Shown: in pieces, positions 17,148-26,157 of the stretch
Numbering within the stretch: the stretch's first letter is position 1
How the letters are laid out: the number at the start of each line of letters is the position of its first letter
Notes under the pieces: model-generated
What the model was told of the DNA's origin: nothing
The model's input: only the letters and a program-made list of their open reading frames with translations
Databases searched by the model: none
Assembly: GCF_000220525.1 (NCBI RefSeq)
Contig: NZ_AFPK01000070.1
Location: forward strand, 1 to 62,140
Length of the DNA stretch: 62,140 nt
Direction of reading: 5' to 3'
DNA from: Ochrovirga pacifica
Lineage (GTDB): Bacteria > Bacteroidota > Bacteroidia > Flavobacteriales > Flavobacteriaceae
Program-made: the position numbers and the translations under genes

Positions 17148-18077
17148 TTATTTTAAAAATTCTTCCTTTACCTTAAACGGCGCTACTTTTAATAGCCCTT
17201 GCTGAATCTGGTTTAAATCATGTTGAATGGATGCATATTTTTTATTGTCATCCACTAATTTTATGTGAGCATCAATATTAAAATTATCAACATCTAAAAT
17301 AAACGGTACATATTCTGGAATTCCCACTGAAGAGAAATAATCTAAAAACTTAACATTATCTTTTTCCAAAGGCTTGTTCTTATACTCAAACCAAAGTGCA
17401 TCAATCCCATAACTATTGGCTATAATTAACCCATGTAATGAAGTGGAAACAAATCTTTTACAGCTTAAAAACTGCCTAACTACCTCTTCAACATTATGAT
17501 TGTTTAAATTTATAATCAAAATTCTATCATCTTCAGGAAATGCTGCTTTTACTTTTTCATAATGTGTAAAATGAGGAATAACTCCTATTTCGTGTTTTTT
17601 TTCTACTTCAGGGTGATATACCAAAGGAAGTAATAAACCTGGGTCACCTAAAGCAACATTTGTATTATACCCTAATTCACCTAGTCTCTTTTTAGTATAT
17701 TCTCCTCTTACAGCTAGGAAATTCGAGTTTCTTATACCGTACTTCCTATTAATAATACCAGCACCCCAAACAGTGCATCTTTTAGAGCTATACCAGTTTA
17801 AAATACTACCAATAGCAATCATGTACTCTTTTGCAAAGAGGGATTTTATAAAGTAGCTATGAAACTTTAAACTTGTAAAGTTCTTCTTTAGCAATAAAAG
17901 ATATTGTTTAATTACATCTACCTTAGAGCTTGCAAAATGAATATATGACGTCTTTATTCCTGATAATTTTTCAATTAGATAAGGATTTAAATCATCACCA
18001 AAATTGTAATATTCATCATTTAAGGGTCTTGCCCATTTTAAATTAATTCTTTTCTGCATTTTTATATATTTTACCAA
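17148..18077 (-). CDS. Polysaccharide pyruvyl transferase family protein
   Basis: A 309-residue member of the CsaB/PssM-like family, which transfers a pyruvate ketal from PEP to a sugar. The N-terminus has YNFGDDLNPYLIEKLSG. The C-terminal half carries the family signature SCKRFVSTSLHGLIIANSYG, and ALGDPGLLLPL lies between them. Ketal pyruvate would add negative charge to the polysaccharide. The gene overlaps the upstream one by 7 bp. Two other genes relate to this family: the full-length 33032-34168 and the chimeric fragment 21004-21681. Confidence 0.88.
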   Translation of the reverse strand: MVKYIKMQKRINLKWARPLNDEYYNFGDDLNPYLIEKLSGIKTSYIHFASSKVDVIKQYLLLLKKNFTSLKFHSYFIKSLFAKEYMIAIGSILNWYSSKRCTVWGAGIINRKYGIRNSNFLAVRGEYTKKRLGELGYNTNVALGDPGLLLPLVYHPEVEKKHEIGVIPHFTHYEKVKAAFPEDDRILIINLNNHNVEEVVRQFLSCKRFVSTSLHGLIIANSYGIDALWFEYKNKPLEKDNVKFLDYFSSVGIPEYVPFILDVDNFNIDAHIKLVDDNKKYASIQHDLNQIQQGLLKVAPFKVKEEFLK

Positions 18078-19027
18078 TAACAGTTATCCTCTACTTGTTT
18101 ACTTGTTTTCGGTTTTTCACCAGAATTAGGTTTTACCCAATGTTCATTAAACATCGCTGGATAATTTAGATTTAATGCTTTGCCATATTCCTTCGTCTCC
18201 CACCTTTTTCCTTTGATACCAAAAAGCAACTGAGTGCTTCCCCCTAAATGAAGAGCTTTTTTACCAATTCTTTTTACGTGTGCTGCCAATGGAAACCCAT
18301 AAGCACCTGCCCCTATAATACAAATATCAAAATCTGTTTGATCTATTTGATTCTTCATAAAATCTAGAGCTTCAAACCAATCTTCAAAATCCTCATTTAC
18401 TCCTCCTAAAGACTGCACTGCTTTAATCGTTTTTAACTCAAACTCTGGAAGCAAATTATTATCAAAAAGTAAGTCTCTTTTTTTATATTGTTCCTGTATA
18501 GTTTCAGAAAAAGGATGAATCACTAGAACCTTTTTCCCTTCCAAAGCTTTTGTCCATGGTGTTTTGGTCCAAAAAGGTTCTAAATAAACCAAACGAACTT
18601 TTTTTGCCTTATGAATCTCGTTTTCAAAATCACTTTCTTGAGGAAGCCATGAACCAAGAATATCCACTGTTTTCATATCCTCAATCATTAACTCACAAAA
18701 CTTTTCTATTCTATCTTGGGTTGGGGGAAAGAAACCAGACCATTTTTGCATCTGCTCCATGCTTTTTTCTTCCCACCACCAAGGGTATGTTTCTCCTTTA
18801 ATAAATTTAAATGGCTGCTTCTTTTGTCTGTGAACACCTAAGTAATTTGTTAAACAAAGTAACTCTGTAGAACCAAAACGCGCAACCATACAAGGTTCAT
18901 CAGCCATCAGTTTTTTGTAAATTAGCTCTGATGCTTTATCTGGGTCTTGCTCACTAACAGGTTTTTCCCTTTTTATTCTACCAAATGTCTTGATATAAAT
19001 TTTTCGTAAAACTTTATAAACAATCAT
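18071..19027 (-). CDS. Putative GT-D-like glycosyltransferase (DUF1792-related)
   Basis: A 318-residue cytoplasmic protein from the chosen ATG at 19027; an earlier in-frame ATG at 19060 would overlap the upstream gene by 26 bp. It has CMVARFGSTELLCL near the N-terminus, resembling the RFGxxE motif of GT-D (DUF1792) enzymes. The C-terminal block ICIIGAGAYGFPLAAHVKRI, then HLGGSTQLLFGIKGKRW, recurs in capsule-locus proteins of this type. I place it as a glycosyltransferase from this pattern and the context, but the assignment is tentative. Neighbours are a pyruvyl transferase and a fucosyltransferase-like gene. Confidence 0.65.
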   Translation of the reverse strand: MIVYKVLRKIYIKTFGRIKREKPVSEQDPDKASELIYKKLMADEPCMVARFGSTELLCLTNYLGVHRQKKQPFKFIKGETYPWWWEEKSMEQMQKWSGFFPPTQDRIEKFCELMIEDMKTVDILGSWLPQESDFENEIHKAKKVRLVYLEPFWTKTPWTKALEGKKVLVIHPFSETIQEQYKKRDLLFDNNLLPEFELKTIKAVQSLGGVNEDFEDWFEALDFMKNQIDQTDFDICIIGAGAYGFPLAAHVKRIGKKALHLGGSTQLLFGIKGKRWETKEYGKALNLNYPAMFNEHWVKPNSGEKPKTSKQVEDNCYW

Positions 19028-19034
19028 AATTCTA

Positions 19035-20012
19035 TCAATTTTTAATGATATTCCCGTCATCCCCGACTAAAACCCAACTACTATCTTTAGGATACCCATG
19101 CCAAAAGTCTTTAGGTACTACTTTTATCCCTTTATTTAATAATGCAGGTTTGTAAGAAAATGAACTTTTACTAGTAATTAATACATCAGCTTTCGTCATA
19201 TGTAAAAAAGAATCCATTGCACCCATATCCAAACAAAAAATCAGGTTTGGAAATTTTTTGAATTCTTTAAATTCTTCTTCATCTCCCTGAGAAAACAAAT
19301 ATATGTTTACCTTTTTTGTTGTATTAATAAAATCTAAAGTATTCTTAAGAACCGTCTCAAAATATTCATTTGTCAACCAACGCATGGTGTGATTGTCTAT
19401 TTTATTTTGACCTGCCACAATATCACCTCTTCTTACATGAATAGCAACATTATATGCATTCTCTTCAAATATTAAACAATCATCTTTTCTCGATGGAGCT
19501 TGATAAAATTTTTGTTGAATATCATTTATTACTCCATACTGATCTTTATAAAATTGATCTTGCCCGCAGACAAAAACTACTTTTTTATTTGTATATGCTT
19601 TAATAATACTTCTAATGATTTGTAAATCTTCCTTGCTTTTTTCTTTAAAAAGCGGAATTTTAACTTTTCTGTAGCCTTGTTGTATTAATTCTTCAACAGA
19701 AGGTTCACCTAATCCAAAACCTAAAAAAGTTTCCCATTTAGAAGAAGAAAAAGGGATGTGAGCAAAACTTAACCCGAACTGTTTGGCCCACCAGTAACCT
19801 GCAATCCAGTTTGCCATTTGATGACCTATACCAGCACCAACATTAGGAATAGCCGTAAAATACTGTTTTATTCCTTCATCTTTGACTATAGCATTTTCCC
19901 TAAATTTACTCATCCAATAGGATCTGTAAATCTTGGGATACCAGTCATAATTTCTTGAAAAAACTACTATTTTAGACCAAAGTCTCTTTTTTATTTTATA
20001 AATAATCACCAT
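19035..20012 (-). CDS. Fucosyltransferase-like protein (HxRRGD motif)
   Basis: A 325-residue protein with NVAIHVRRGDIV; the HxRRGD motif at about 192-197 is the GDP-fucose binding signature of alpha-1,2/alpha-1,6 and O-fucosyltransferases. The N-terminal GAGIGHQMANWIAGYWWAKQ (59-78) resembles the GLGNQ segment of GT11. LITSKSSFSYKPALLN lies near the C-terminus, as in that superfamily. GDP-fucose would come from gmd and fcl in the same locus. The first 100 residues are clearly related to those of the chimeric gene at 21004-21681. Confidence 0.75.
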   Translation of the reverse strand: MVIIYKIKKRLWSKIVVFSRNYDWYPKIYRSYWMSKFRENAIVKDEGIKQYFTAIPNVGAGIGHQMANWIAGYWWAKQFGLSFAHIPFSSSKWETFLGFGLGEPSVEELIQQGYRKVKIPLFKEKSKEDLQIIRSIIKAYTNKKVVFVCGQDQFYKDQYGVINDIQQKFYQAPSRKDDCLIFEENAYNVAIHVRRGDIVAGQNKIDNHTMRWLTNEYFETVLKNTLDFINTTKKVNIYLFSQGDEEEFKEFKKFPNLIFCLDMGAMDSFLHMTKADVLITSKSSFSYKPALLNKGIKVVPKDFWHGYPKDSSWVLVGDDGNIIKN

Positions 20013-20022
20013 CTATTTCAAA

Positions 20023-20991
20023 CTATTGTCGTACTCTTTGGTAACCTTTAAACCTCCATAAAACTTTTGATGCCTTTACTAACATAACAATAGAAAATTT
20101 GAATTCTTTACTCCTCTTCAATAAAAATATTTCTATTGGATTGAATTGTTTTATAATTTTGTTGTCTAGAGTTTTCAAAAAATACGTATTGGTTTTAAAT
20201 TCTTGTTTCAGTGTATTAATCATAAAAACATGTCTTAACTCGTACTTCATAAATACAAGAAATGACTTGTTTTTCTTTTCTAAACTATCGTATAATTTAT
20301 ATACCATATTATATCTTTCAATCGTATCGTCTAACAGCTTTTTACTCTCATAAATACTGGTTGCTGTTGCTTGCCCTTCTACATTACTGACATAAACACT
20401 TAAAGGAAAACCAGAGTAAATTGGTTGTGTGATTAGAGCAGCTTTGTATAAAAAAGCAAAATCTTCATTCCTTTTCATTCCTAAAGGAAAGCCCCCAGCC
20501 TTTTTAAAAAGCTTTTTTGTTACAACAACAGCTCCTACATGGAGAAATACATGAGGATTTTCAAAAAAATCAAACTCTACAATCTGCTTCTTATACTTAT
20601 TTATTTGTCTTGGTCTGTATTCTCCTTTTGCATTTTTCCCCATACCTGCACTACAATACATTTCTTTATTAGGAAACGTATCAATAGCTTCTTTCATTTT
20701 TTCTAAATAGGTAGGAAACCACTCATCATCACCATCCAAAAAAGCTATATAATTAAACTGTGCATTTTCAACCCCAGTATTTCTAGCTCCACTAACCCCT
20801 TGGTTTTCTTGATTTATAATTTTAATACGACTATCAGATGTATAATTTTGTACAGCCTGTACACTATTGTCTGTTGAGCCATCATTAACAACAACAACCT
20901 CATATCCTTTAAAAGTTTGATTTAAAACCGTTTGAAGGGTTTTTACAATTGTGTGTTCTTTATTATATAGTGGAATAACTACTGAAATCAT
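20023..20991 (-). CDS. Glycosyltransferase family 2 (GT-A fold)
   Basis: A 322-residue GT2 enzyme starting MISVVIPLYNKEHTIVKTLQ. It has VVNDGSTDNS for nucleotide binding, FLDGDDEWFP as the DxD region and KRNEDFAFLYKAA as the likely catalytic-base ED segment. Substrates are not predictable. It is in module A between the fucosyltransferase-like gene (10-nt gap) and the chimeric gene (12-nt gap). Confidence 0.92.
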   Translation of the reverse strand: MISVVIPLYNKEHTIVKTLQTVLNQTFKGYEVVVVNDGSTDNSVQAVQNYTSDSRIKIINQENQGVSGARNTGVENAQFNYIAFLDGDDEWFPTYLEKMKEAIDTFPNKEMYCSAGMGKNAKGEYRPRQINKYKKQIVEFDFFENPHVFLHVGAVVVTKKLFKKAGGFPLGMKRNEDFAFLYKAALITQPIYSGFPLSVYVSNVEGQATATSIYESKKLLDDTIERYNMVYKLYDSLEKKNKSFLVFMKYELRHVFMINTLKQEFKTNTYFLKTLDNKIIKQFNPIEIFLLKRSKEFKFSIVMLVKASKVLWRFKGYQRVRQ

Positions 20992-21003
20992 GCATGATGT
21001 TTT

Positions 21004-21681
21004 TTAAAGCATATTTAAATATTCTTCAGAAACTGTTTTATTTTCTTTAAGAATCCTATTAACAATTTTCCAGTCTATTGTTGCATTCATAACTTCAACT
21101 GTTAAATCATCACTATTTAGAATTAGCCTATCTTCGAGTTTAAATAGTTTAAGCAAAGAAGTAAATCTTGTCAATCCTCTTTCTTTATTACCAAAAGCTA
21201 TAAAAGGTTTGTTAAAAATAATCGCAAAAACACAACCATGGAAAGAATCCACAATTGCAAATTTTGCATCTACAAAACCACGAATCCAACTTGTAACAGT
21301 AGGAAATATTCTATCTTCTATTGAATCGCTACTTTTTTTACTTTTTACATTTACGCTAAACACATCTCCTCCTATTTCTCCTTCATCAAAACCTAAAAAA
21401 ACATTCCAATTACTATTTGTAAAAGGTGAATAGGCATATTTTAATTTGAATTGTTGTGAGAACCAAACTCCTGCAATCCAATTTGCCATTTGATGACCAA
21501 AACCTGCATCAGGGTTGGGAATTGCTGTATAATAAGCCTGCCCCTCATTCTTACTATTCTTGACACTGAACTTATAGTGCCAATAAGATTTGTACAACCA
21601 GTGATCTAATTGTGTATTTCGTAACCTGCCAACACATGCAATCCATAATTTCCTTTTTATCGTATCTAACAACGGACTCAT
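21004..21681 (-). pseudogene. Chimeric ORF: fucosyltransferase-like N-terminus fused to pyruvyl-transferase C-terminus
   Basis: An intact 225-codon frame made of two unrelated parts. Residues 1 to about 102 resemble the N-terminus of the 19035-20012 protein: both share AIPN..AG.GHQMANWIAG and F.S..W..FLGF..GE. From about residue 121, IEDRIFPTVTSWIRGFVDAK, then VDSFHGCVFAIIFNKPF, is the C-terminal end of polysaccharide pyruvyl transferases (compare LTNSFHGSVFSLLFNVPF in 33032-34168). The HxRRGD motif and the pyruvyl-transferase N-terminus are both missing. The junction lies at about 21322-21380. An in-frame deletion between two neighbouring genes explains this; the product is probably inactive, but the frame is open and a function cannot be excluded. 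Confidence 0.75.
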
Positions 21682-21682
21682 T

Positions 21683-23218
21683 CTATTTTATAAATTTTAG
21701 TTTTATCTTTAGTTTAGATATTATTTTTAAAATCATATCCTTTTCATTTCTTTGCAATCCTATTGTCCAAACCAATAATGCAAACAAAATCAAACTCAAC
21801 AATCCAGTAATCATTATTCTTAACACTCCCGATTTTAAAAAAAATGAAGGAATGGAAGCTAATAAATAATTAAAAACAAAAACTAATACACATGGTAGAA
21901 GTACATTATTAAAAAACGTAAGTATCTTTAGTTTACATTTTATATTAGCAAAATATAAGACTATGCAACCGTTTATAAATGCATGAGCGATAAATACCCA
22001 ATACATCATTTGAGGAGGATAACTTAATTTAAATAAAATATAAGATATAATCAGTGGTAAAAAATTAATCACAGATGAAATTATCTGGAAGCTTTTGATA
22101 TCTCCAACGGCAGCTATGCTTGAATTAATCGTCACAAACAACTGATTAACTAAATTCCTAACTAACAGTAGCTTACAGAAGACTATTGCATATTCCGGCA
22201 CTTCTTCTAACCATAGTTCAAAAACATAAGGCATTTCAATTAACATTGGCACAAAGAAAACAACAAGTAAATAAAATGAAAACTTGCTACCTATCATAGA
22301 AGCCTTCAATAATAATTCTCTATTACCAGCTCCCTCACTCTTTGCCAATACTGGATTTAGAGCTCGTAGCATAATATTTGCAAAAGATCCCAATTGCCCA
22401 CTAACTTGATTAGACACACCTTGAGCTGCGTTCACCCGTGTACCGAAAAACATATTTACTACAATATTTTGTCCATAATTCGTAATCATTCCTGTAGTAG
22501 ATCCTAAAAATGACCAACCTGCAAAACTGAACATTTCTTTAAAAAGTGCTTTTTCTTTGTACTTTTTAAAATCTACACAGACTTCTTCATAAAACTTCGT
22601 CGTGTATATAAATTTGATTGCCAATAATACAATTGGAACTATAGCCATTAATATTCCATAGAGAATTAATTTATCTAATGCTGAGTAAGTGATGAAAAGA
22701 GCTATACTAAACTTCAATAAAATTTCTACAATTCTTACAATAGCAAAAAAAAGCATATTTTCACGAGCATTGATCACGGCATCATAAGGCACCATTATAA
22801 TTGTAAAAAAAGTACTTAGTACTAGACATTGATATACAACTTTAGCTGCCTCCAATCTTTCTACATCAATATTCAGCACATAATCAAATAAAAACAACCC
22901 CAATATTTCAAATAAGAAAACCATTATAGCAGCTATCGTTAAATGCATTTTTAAACTAGTATTAAAAATTTGTTTTTGCTTAACCATGTCCCCTTGGCCT
23001 GATGAAAAAGACATAAAACGTTGTGATGCCGCTGTCATGGCAGCACTTAAAAACATTAGCATTGCAATAGCTCCTCCTACTACATTAAAAACACCAAAGT
23101 CCTTTGTTCCTAAAGCAGCCAATACGAGACGTGTGGTATACAATGAAAGCACCATTGTCAAAATCATCTGACCGTACAGAATCATCGAATTTTTTGCTAC
23201 CCTATTTGCTTGATTCAT
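21683..23218 (-). CDS. Wzx-like polysaccharide flippase (module A)
   Basis: A 511-residue membrane protein of the MOP superfamily that would flip the lipid-linked repeat unit to the periplasm. It begins with NSMILYGQMILTMVLSLYTT and continues through about 14 hydrophobic helices. ALGTKDFGVFNVVGGA and the SQRFMSFSSGQG loop are typical of the RfbX/MATE-like polysaccharide transporter group. It lies 1 nt before the chimeric ORF and is the third gene of the module A operon. A second flippase, unlike it in sequence, heads module B. Confidence 0.92.
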   Translation of the reverse strand: MNQANRVAKNSMILYGQMILTMVLSLYTTRLVLAALGTKDFGVFNVVGGAIAMLMFLSAAMTAASQRFMSFSSGQGDMVKQKQIFNTSLKMHLTIAAIMVFLFEILGLFLFDYVLNIDVERLEAAKVVYQCLVLSTFFTIIMVPYDAVINARENMLFFAIVRIVEILLKFSIALFITYSALDKLILYGILMAIVPIVLLAIKFIYTTKFYEEVCVDFKKYKEKALFKEMFSFAGWSFLGSTTGMITNYGQNIVVNMFFGTRVNAAQGVSNQVSGQLGSFANIMLRALNPVLAKSEGAGNRELLLKASMIGSKFSFYLLVVFFVPMLIEMPYVFELWLEEVPEYAIVFCKLLLVRNLVNQLFVTINSSIAAVGDIKSFQIISSVINFLPLIISYILFKLSYPPQMMYWVFIAHAFINGCIVLYFANIKCKLKILTFFNNVLLPCVLVFVFNYLLASIPSFFLKSGVLRIMITGLLSLILFALLVWTIGLQRNEKDMILKIISKLKIKLKFIK

Positions 23219-23233
23219 TTTTTAAAATAAGCT

Positions 23234-24229
23234 TTATTTATGACTTTTTATAGTTTTTCTCATTGCTCTTAGTTTTTTTTGCAAACCGTTCTTATAAGCA
23301 TAACGAGATAACTTATTTACAATACTACCAATTATGTATGCTTTTTTCTTTTCATATCCATTTTGCAAATCAAATGTGTTTGGCAAGACTCTCAGAACCA
23401 GTTGTTTTGTACTTTCTTTTTGTTGTGTCCAATAAAGAATCGCTTCTTCCTGAACTTTTTCTCTGTCATACTGCTTCGTCATTATCTCAAGTAGACTACC
23501 CTCTGTATAATCTGTTTCAATTACACCAGGTATATCTGTATATATCCCTGGTTCTGAAAGCAATAAACAACCGTTTAGTGGCGCATGCCAAAATCTCCCT
23601 GAAAAAGTAGTATCTCTTTGAAATGGATACATAAACCCTAAGGCAAATTTGCTTTTTGCATATACAGAAGACACCTCATAAAAGTCAGCCTGTCCGTGAT
23701 ACTTCTGTCCTTCTATTACATCCTCCCATCCATTCCCCCAGACATGCGCTTTTAAATGATGAATAGCTTGGTCAAAGACATTTTTATACTTATCCTTAGG
23801 ATCGACAGGCTTAAAATTCCCTATATGAACCGTGTTATATTTTATCTCTTTAATTTTCTCTTTCCACAAAGGAATATGTACTGGAGGGAAAGCAATATTA
23901 AATTGACTTTCGGGAAATCCTAAATCTTGTACAACATGTTCTTTTATTTTTTCTGATGTAGAAAAAATATAAGTGATATCTAAATCAATTACAGCTTTAA
24001 CAAACTCATCGTAATACCATCCTCCATAATCATAGACGTGCACTTGTGTAAATTCATATTTCTTGATGTCTTTGACCTCATCATTTGCTCTTAACACGAC
24101 CAACAAATCCGCACAGCATAATTTATCAGAATAAAAAGTTTTAAACCCTAATTCCTTATAAAATTCTACAACATTAAAAGCCACATCATTATCTAGTCCT
24201 CCATATCCAAATACCAAACATGTTTTCAT
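23234..24229 (-). CDS. Putative glycosyltransferase (GT-B, group 1 / CgeB-like)
   Basis: A 331-residue protein with a GT-B-like layout. The second half has TVHIGNFKPVDPKDKYKNVF and then AHVWGNGWED. VSSVYAKSKFALGFMYPFQ, then FSGRFWHAPLNGCLLLSEP, resembles the C-terminal donor domain of the CgeB/Glyco_trans_1_2 type. No classical EX7E is evident. It lies between glf and the module A flippase, so it may use UDP-galactofuranose, but this is inference only. Confidence 0.75.
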   Translation of the reverse strand: MKTCLVFGYGGLDNDVAFNVVEFYKELGFKTFYSDKLCCADLLVVLRANDEVKDIKKYEFTQVHVYDYGGWYYDEFVKAVIDLDITYIFSTSEKIKEHVVQDLGFPESQFNIAFPPVHIPLWKEKIKEIKYNTVHIGNFKPVDPKDKYKNVFDQAIHHLKAHVWGNGWEDVIEGQKYHGQADFYEVSSVYAKSKFALGFMYPFQRDTTFSGRFWHAPLNGCLLLSEPGIYTDIPGVIETDYTEGSLLEIMTKQYDREKVQEEAILYWTQQKESTKQLVLRVLPNTFDLQNGYEKKKAYIIGSIVNKLSRYAYKNGLQKKLRAMRKTIKSHK

Positions 24230-24230
24230 T

Positions 24231-25355
24231 TTATGCGTTAATTTTAGTTGACTGAATAAAAGCTCTAGCTACATCAAGTGCTTCATTAATCACATGATGC
24301 ATGTCCATATACCTGTAAGTAGCCAAACGACCAACAAAAGTATATTTTTTTAACTTTTCGGCTTCGTTTTGATATTTTTCTAATACATTTAAATCCTTAG
24401 GTAATCGTTTTGGATAGTATGGTACATCGTCTGGCTCAGTTTCTTTACTATATTCTGTAAAATACGTAGTTTTTTTATGAGATTCCCATGGTGTAAAATG
24501 TTTATGTTCATGAACTCGAGTAAATGGCACTGAATCATCTGTATAATTAATAACCGCATTTCCTTGGTAATCTCCCTCTGCTACTCCTTTTTCAAAATAC
24601 ACGGTTCTATAACTCAACCTACCAAATTTATATTCAAAAAAAGCATCTATTGGCCCAGAATAAAACACATGATCATATTCATTTGTTGAATAAGATGCAT
24701 CATATTTGGTATTTAATTGTACATTAATATTTTCATGCTCTAATAATTTATCAAAAATAGCTGTATATCCATCACGAGGAATCCCTTGATATGGATTTGC
24801 ATAATAATTATCATCGTAATTGAAGCGAATAGGCAACCTCTTAAGTATTGATGCGGGCAATTCTGATGGTTCACATCCCCATTGTTTTTTTGTATATGAA
24901 TAGAAAAAAGCCTTATACAAATCTTTCCCTATAAATTTCAATGCCTGCTCTTCAAAGTTTTTAGGCTGTACTATAGAACGGTCTCCAATAGTCTTAATAA
25001 ACTCTCTCGCTTCTTCTGGGGTAAATGCTTTATCATAAAATTGATTGATTGTGTGCAAATTAATTGGTAAAGAATAGATTTTATCATTTGATTTTGCCTT
25101 TACGCGATTTACATAAGGTATCATTTCACAATATTTCTGGATATAATCCCACACCTCTTTATTATCAGTATTAAAAATATGAGGGCCATACTTATGCACC
25201 ATCACGTCAGTTTCTGCATCTCTCTCTGTATAACAATTACCACCAATATGTGATCGTTCATCTATTAAATCGATCTCATATCCTTGTTCTGATAGCTGTT
25301 GAGCTATTACAGCTCCAGAAAAACCTGCACCTACAATCAAAATTTTTTTTGCCAT
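24231..25355 (-). CDS. glf: UDP-galactopyranose mutase
   Basis: The FAD enzyme interconverts UDP-galactopyranose and UDP-galactofuranose, so module A probably contains galactofuranose. The protein starts MAKKILIVGAGFSGAVIAQQ (FAD Rossmann motif) and has ERSHIGGNCY, KYGPHIFNT, KKQWGCEP and RVHEHKHFTPW, all conserved in Glf; it ends with the GRLATYRYMDMH segment. I chose the ATG at 25355 (374 aa), since the 39 codons upstream are low-complexity and would delay the FAD motif. It is the first gene of module A, behind a long non-coding leader. Confidence 0.95.
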   Translation of the reverse strand: MAKKILIVGAGFSGAVIAQQLSEQGYEIDLIDERSHIGGNCYTERDAETDVMVHKYGPHIFNTDNKEVWDYIQKYCEMIPYVNRVKAKSNDKIYSLPINLHTINQFYDKAFTPEEAREFIKTIGDRSIVQPKNFEEQALKFIGKDLYKAFFYSYTKKQWGCEPSELPASILKRLPIRFNYDDNYYANPYQGIPRDGYTAIFDKLLEHENINVQLNTKYDASYSTNEYDHVFYSGPIDAFFEYKFGRLSYRTVYFEKGVAEGDYQGNAVINYTDDSVPFTRVHEHKHFTPWESHKKTTYFTEYSKETEPDDVPYYPKRLPKDLNVLEKYQNEAEKLKKYTFVGRLATYRYMDMHHVINEALDVARAFIQSTKINA

Positions 25356-25897
25356 TTTTATATTTTTTTTGTGAAAATTTGCAACAAATATTTTTTTTAA
25401 AATGAATAACTTCTCAACTGATACAATAATACAGATGTATTTTTTAACACAATAACAAATGATTTTCACCAAATCGTTAATTATCCATCACCCCATACTT
25501 ACAACACACTTCCGTATTTCTACTGAAAAGCACTTAGCGGCTACAAAGTTAAGATTAACAAATGTAAAACACCTAGCCTTTCTCACCCTTTTCTGTGTTA
25601 TTTTTATGTAAAGTGCTTACAACACCTGCTAACATAAGGTTTACCAACAACTTAACAGCTGTTATACAGCACAGCACATGCATTTTAAAAAACATACGTT
25701 TAGCTTTGTCAATAGTACAACAAACAAAAAATATAACAACTGTTAGAACGCAGTTCTACAATTGTCATTTGACTTTATTGACCTATGACCTTCCTTTCAC
25801 AACTCTTTCTTGGTGATTTTTGCAGTATCCTTATAAGATTTTTTTACTCTTACTTAAAGTGTTGCTTTTACTGATTTTTTTTCTCGGTTAGCTGTTA
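25356..25897. other. Non-coding region between glf and array 3
   Basis: About 540 bp without a convincing gene. It holds a candidate promoter at 25544-25551, which would give a leader of roughly 180 nt for glf, and a second TAnnTTTG match at 25559-25566. Small inverted repeats include TAGAAC/GTTCTA near 25744-25758. No terminator, ops/JUMPstart element or known riboswitch was recognised. A 73-codon plus-strand frame at 25595-25816 has no recognisable features and is probably chance. Confidence 0.6.
25544..25551 (-). promoter_or_regulatory. Candidate -7 box for module A (glf operon)
   Basis: TAACTTTG on the minus strand matches TAnnTTTG. It is followed by TAGCCGCTAA, similar to the CACCCGCTA found after the tRNA -7 boxes. 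No TTTG lies 19 nt upstream, so support is partial. Confidence 0.35.
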
Positions 25898-26129
25898 TTC
25901 GGTTGTCGATTTTCGATGGTCGATGGTCGATTTTCGGTGATCGATTTTCGATTTTCGGTGATCGGTTGTCGATTTTCGGTGGTCTATGATCGATGGTCGG
26001 TGTTCGATGATCGATTTTCGATGGTCGATTTTCGATTCTCGGTGGTCGAGGTTCGGTGTTCGATGATCGATTCTCGGTGTGCGATGTGCGATGATCGATT
26101 TTCGGTTCTCGGTGGTCGATTTTCGGTGA
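25898..26129 (+). repeat. Heptanucleotide array 3 (about 33 units)
   Basis: The TCG core again recurs about every 7 bp, in the same orientation as the other arrays. The dialect is rich in ttttcgg, ttttcga, ctcggtg and gttcggt. It lies between the wzc stop of module B and the glf leader of module A, exactly at the boundary of the two polysaccharide modules. No hairpin terminator was seen between wzc and the array, so module B transcripts may run into it. A 122-codon minus-strand frame across it (25854-26222) encodes only the repeat and overlaps wzc out of frame. Confidence 0.95.
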
Positions 26130-26157
26130 TTTTTTTGTGTATAAATTACTGCTACTT

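Noticed and set aside
25595..25816. 73-codon plus-strand frame upstream of glf
   Set aside because: Low-complexity composition, no recognisable features, and in a region otherwise looking like a leader.
25356..25897. JUMPstart/ops antitermination element before the polysaccharide operon
   Set aside because: No GGCGGTAG-like core was found, and no NusG/RfaH/UpxY-type gene is in the window.
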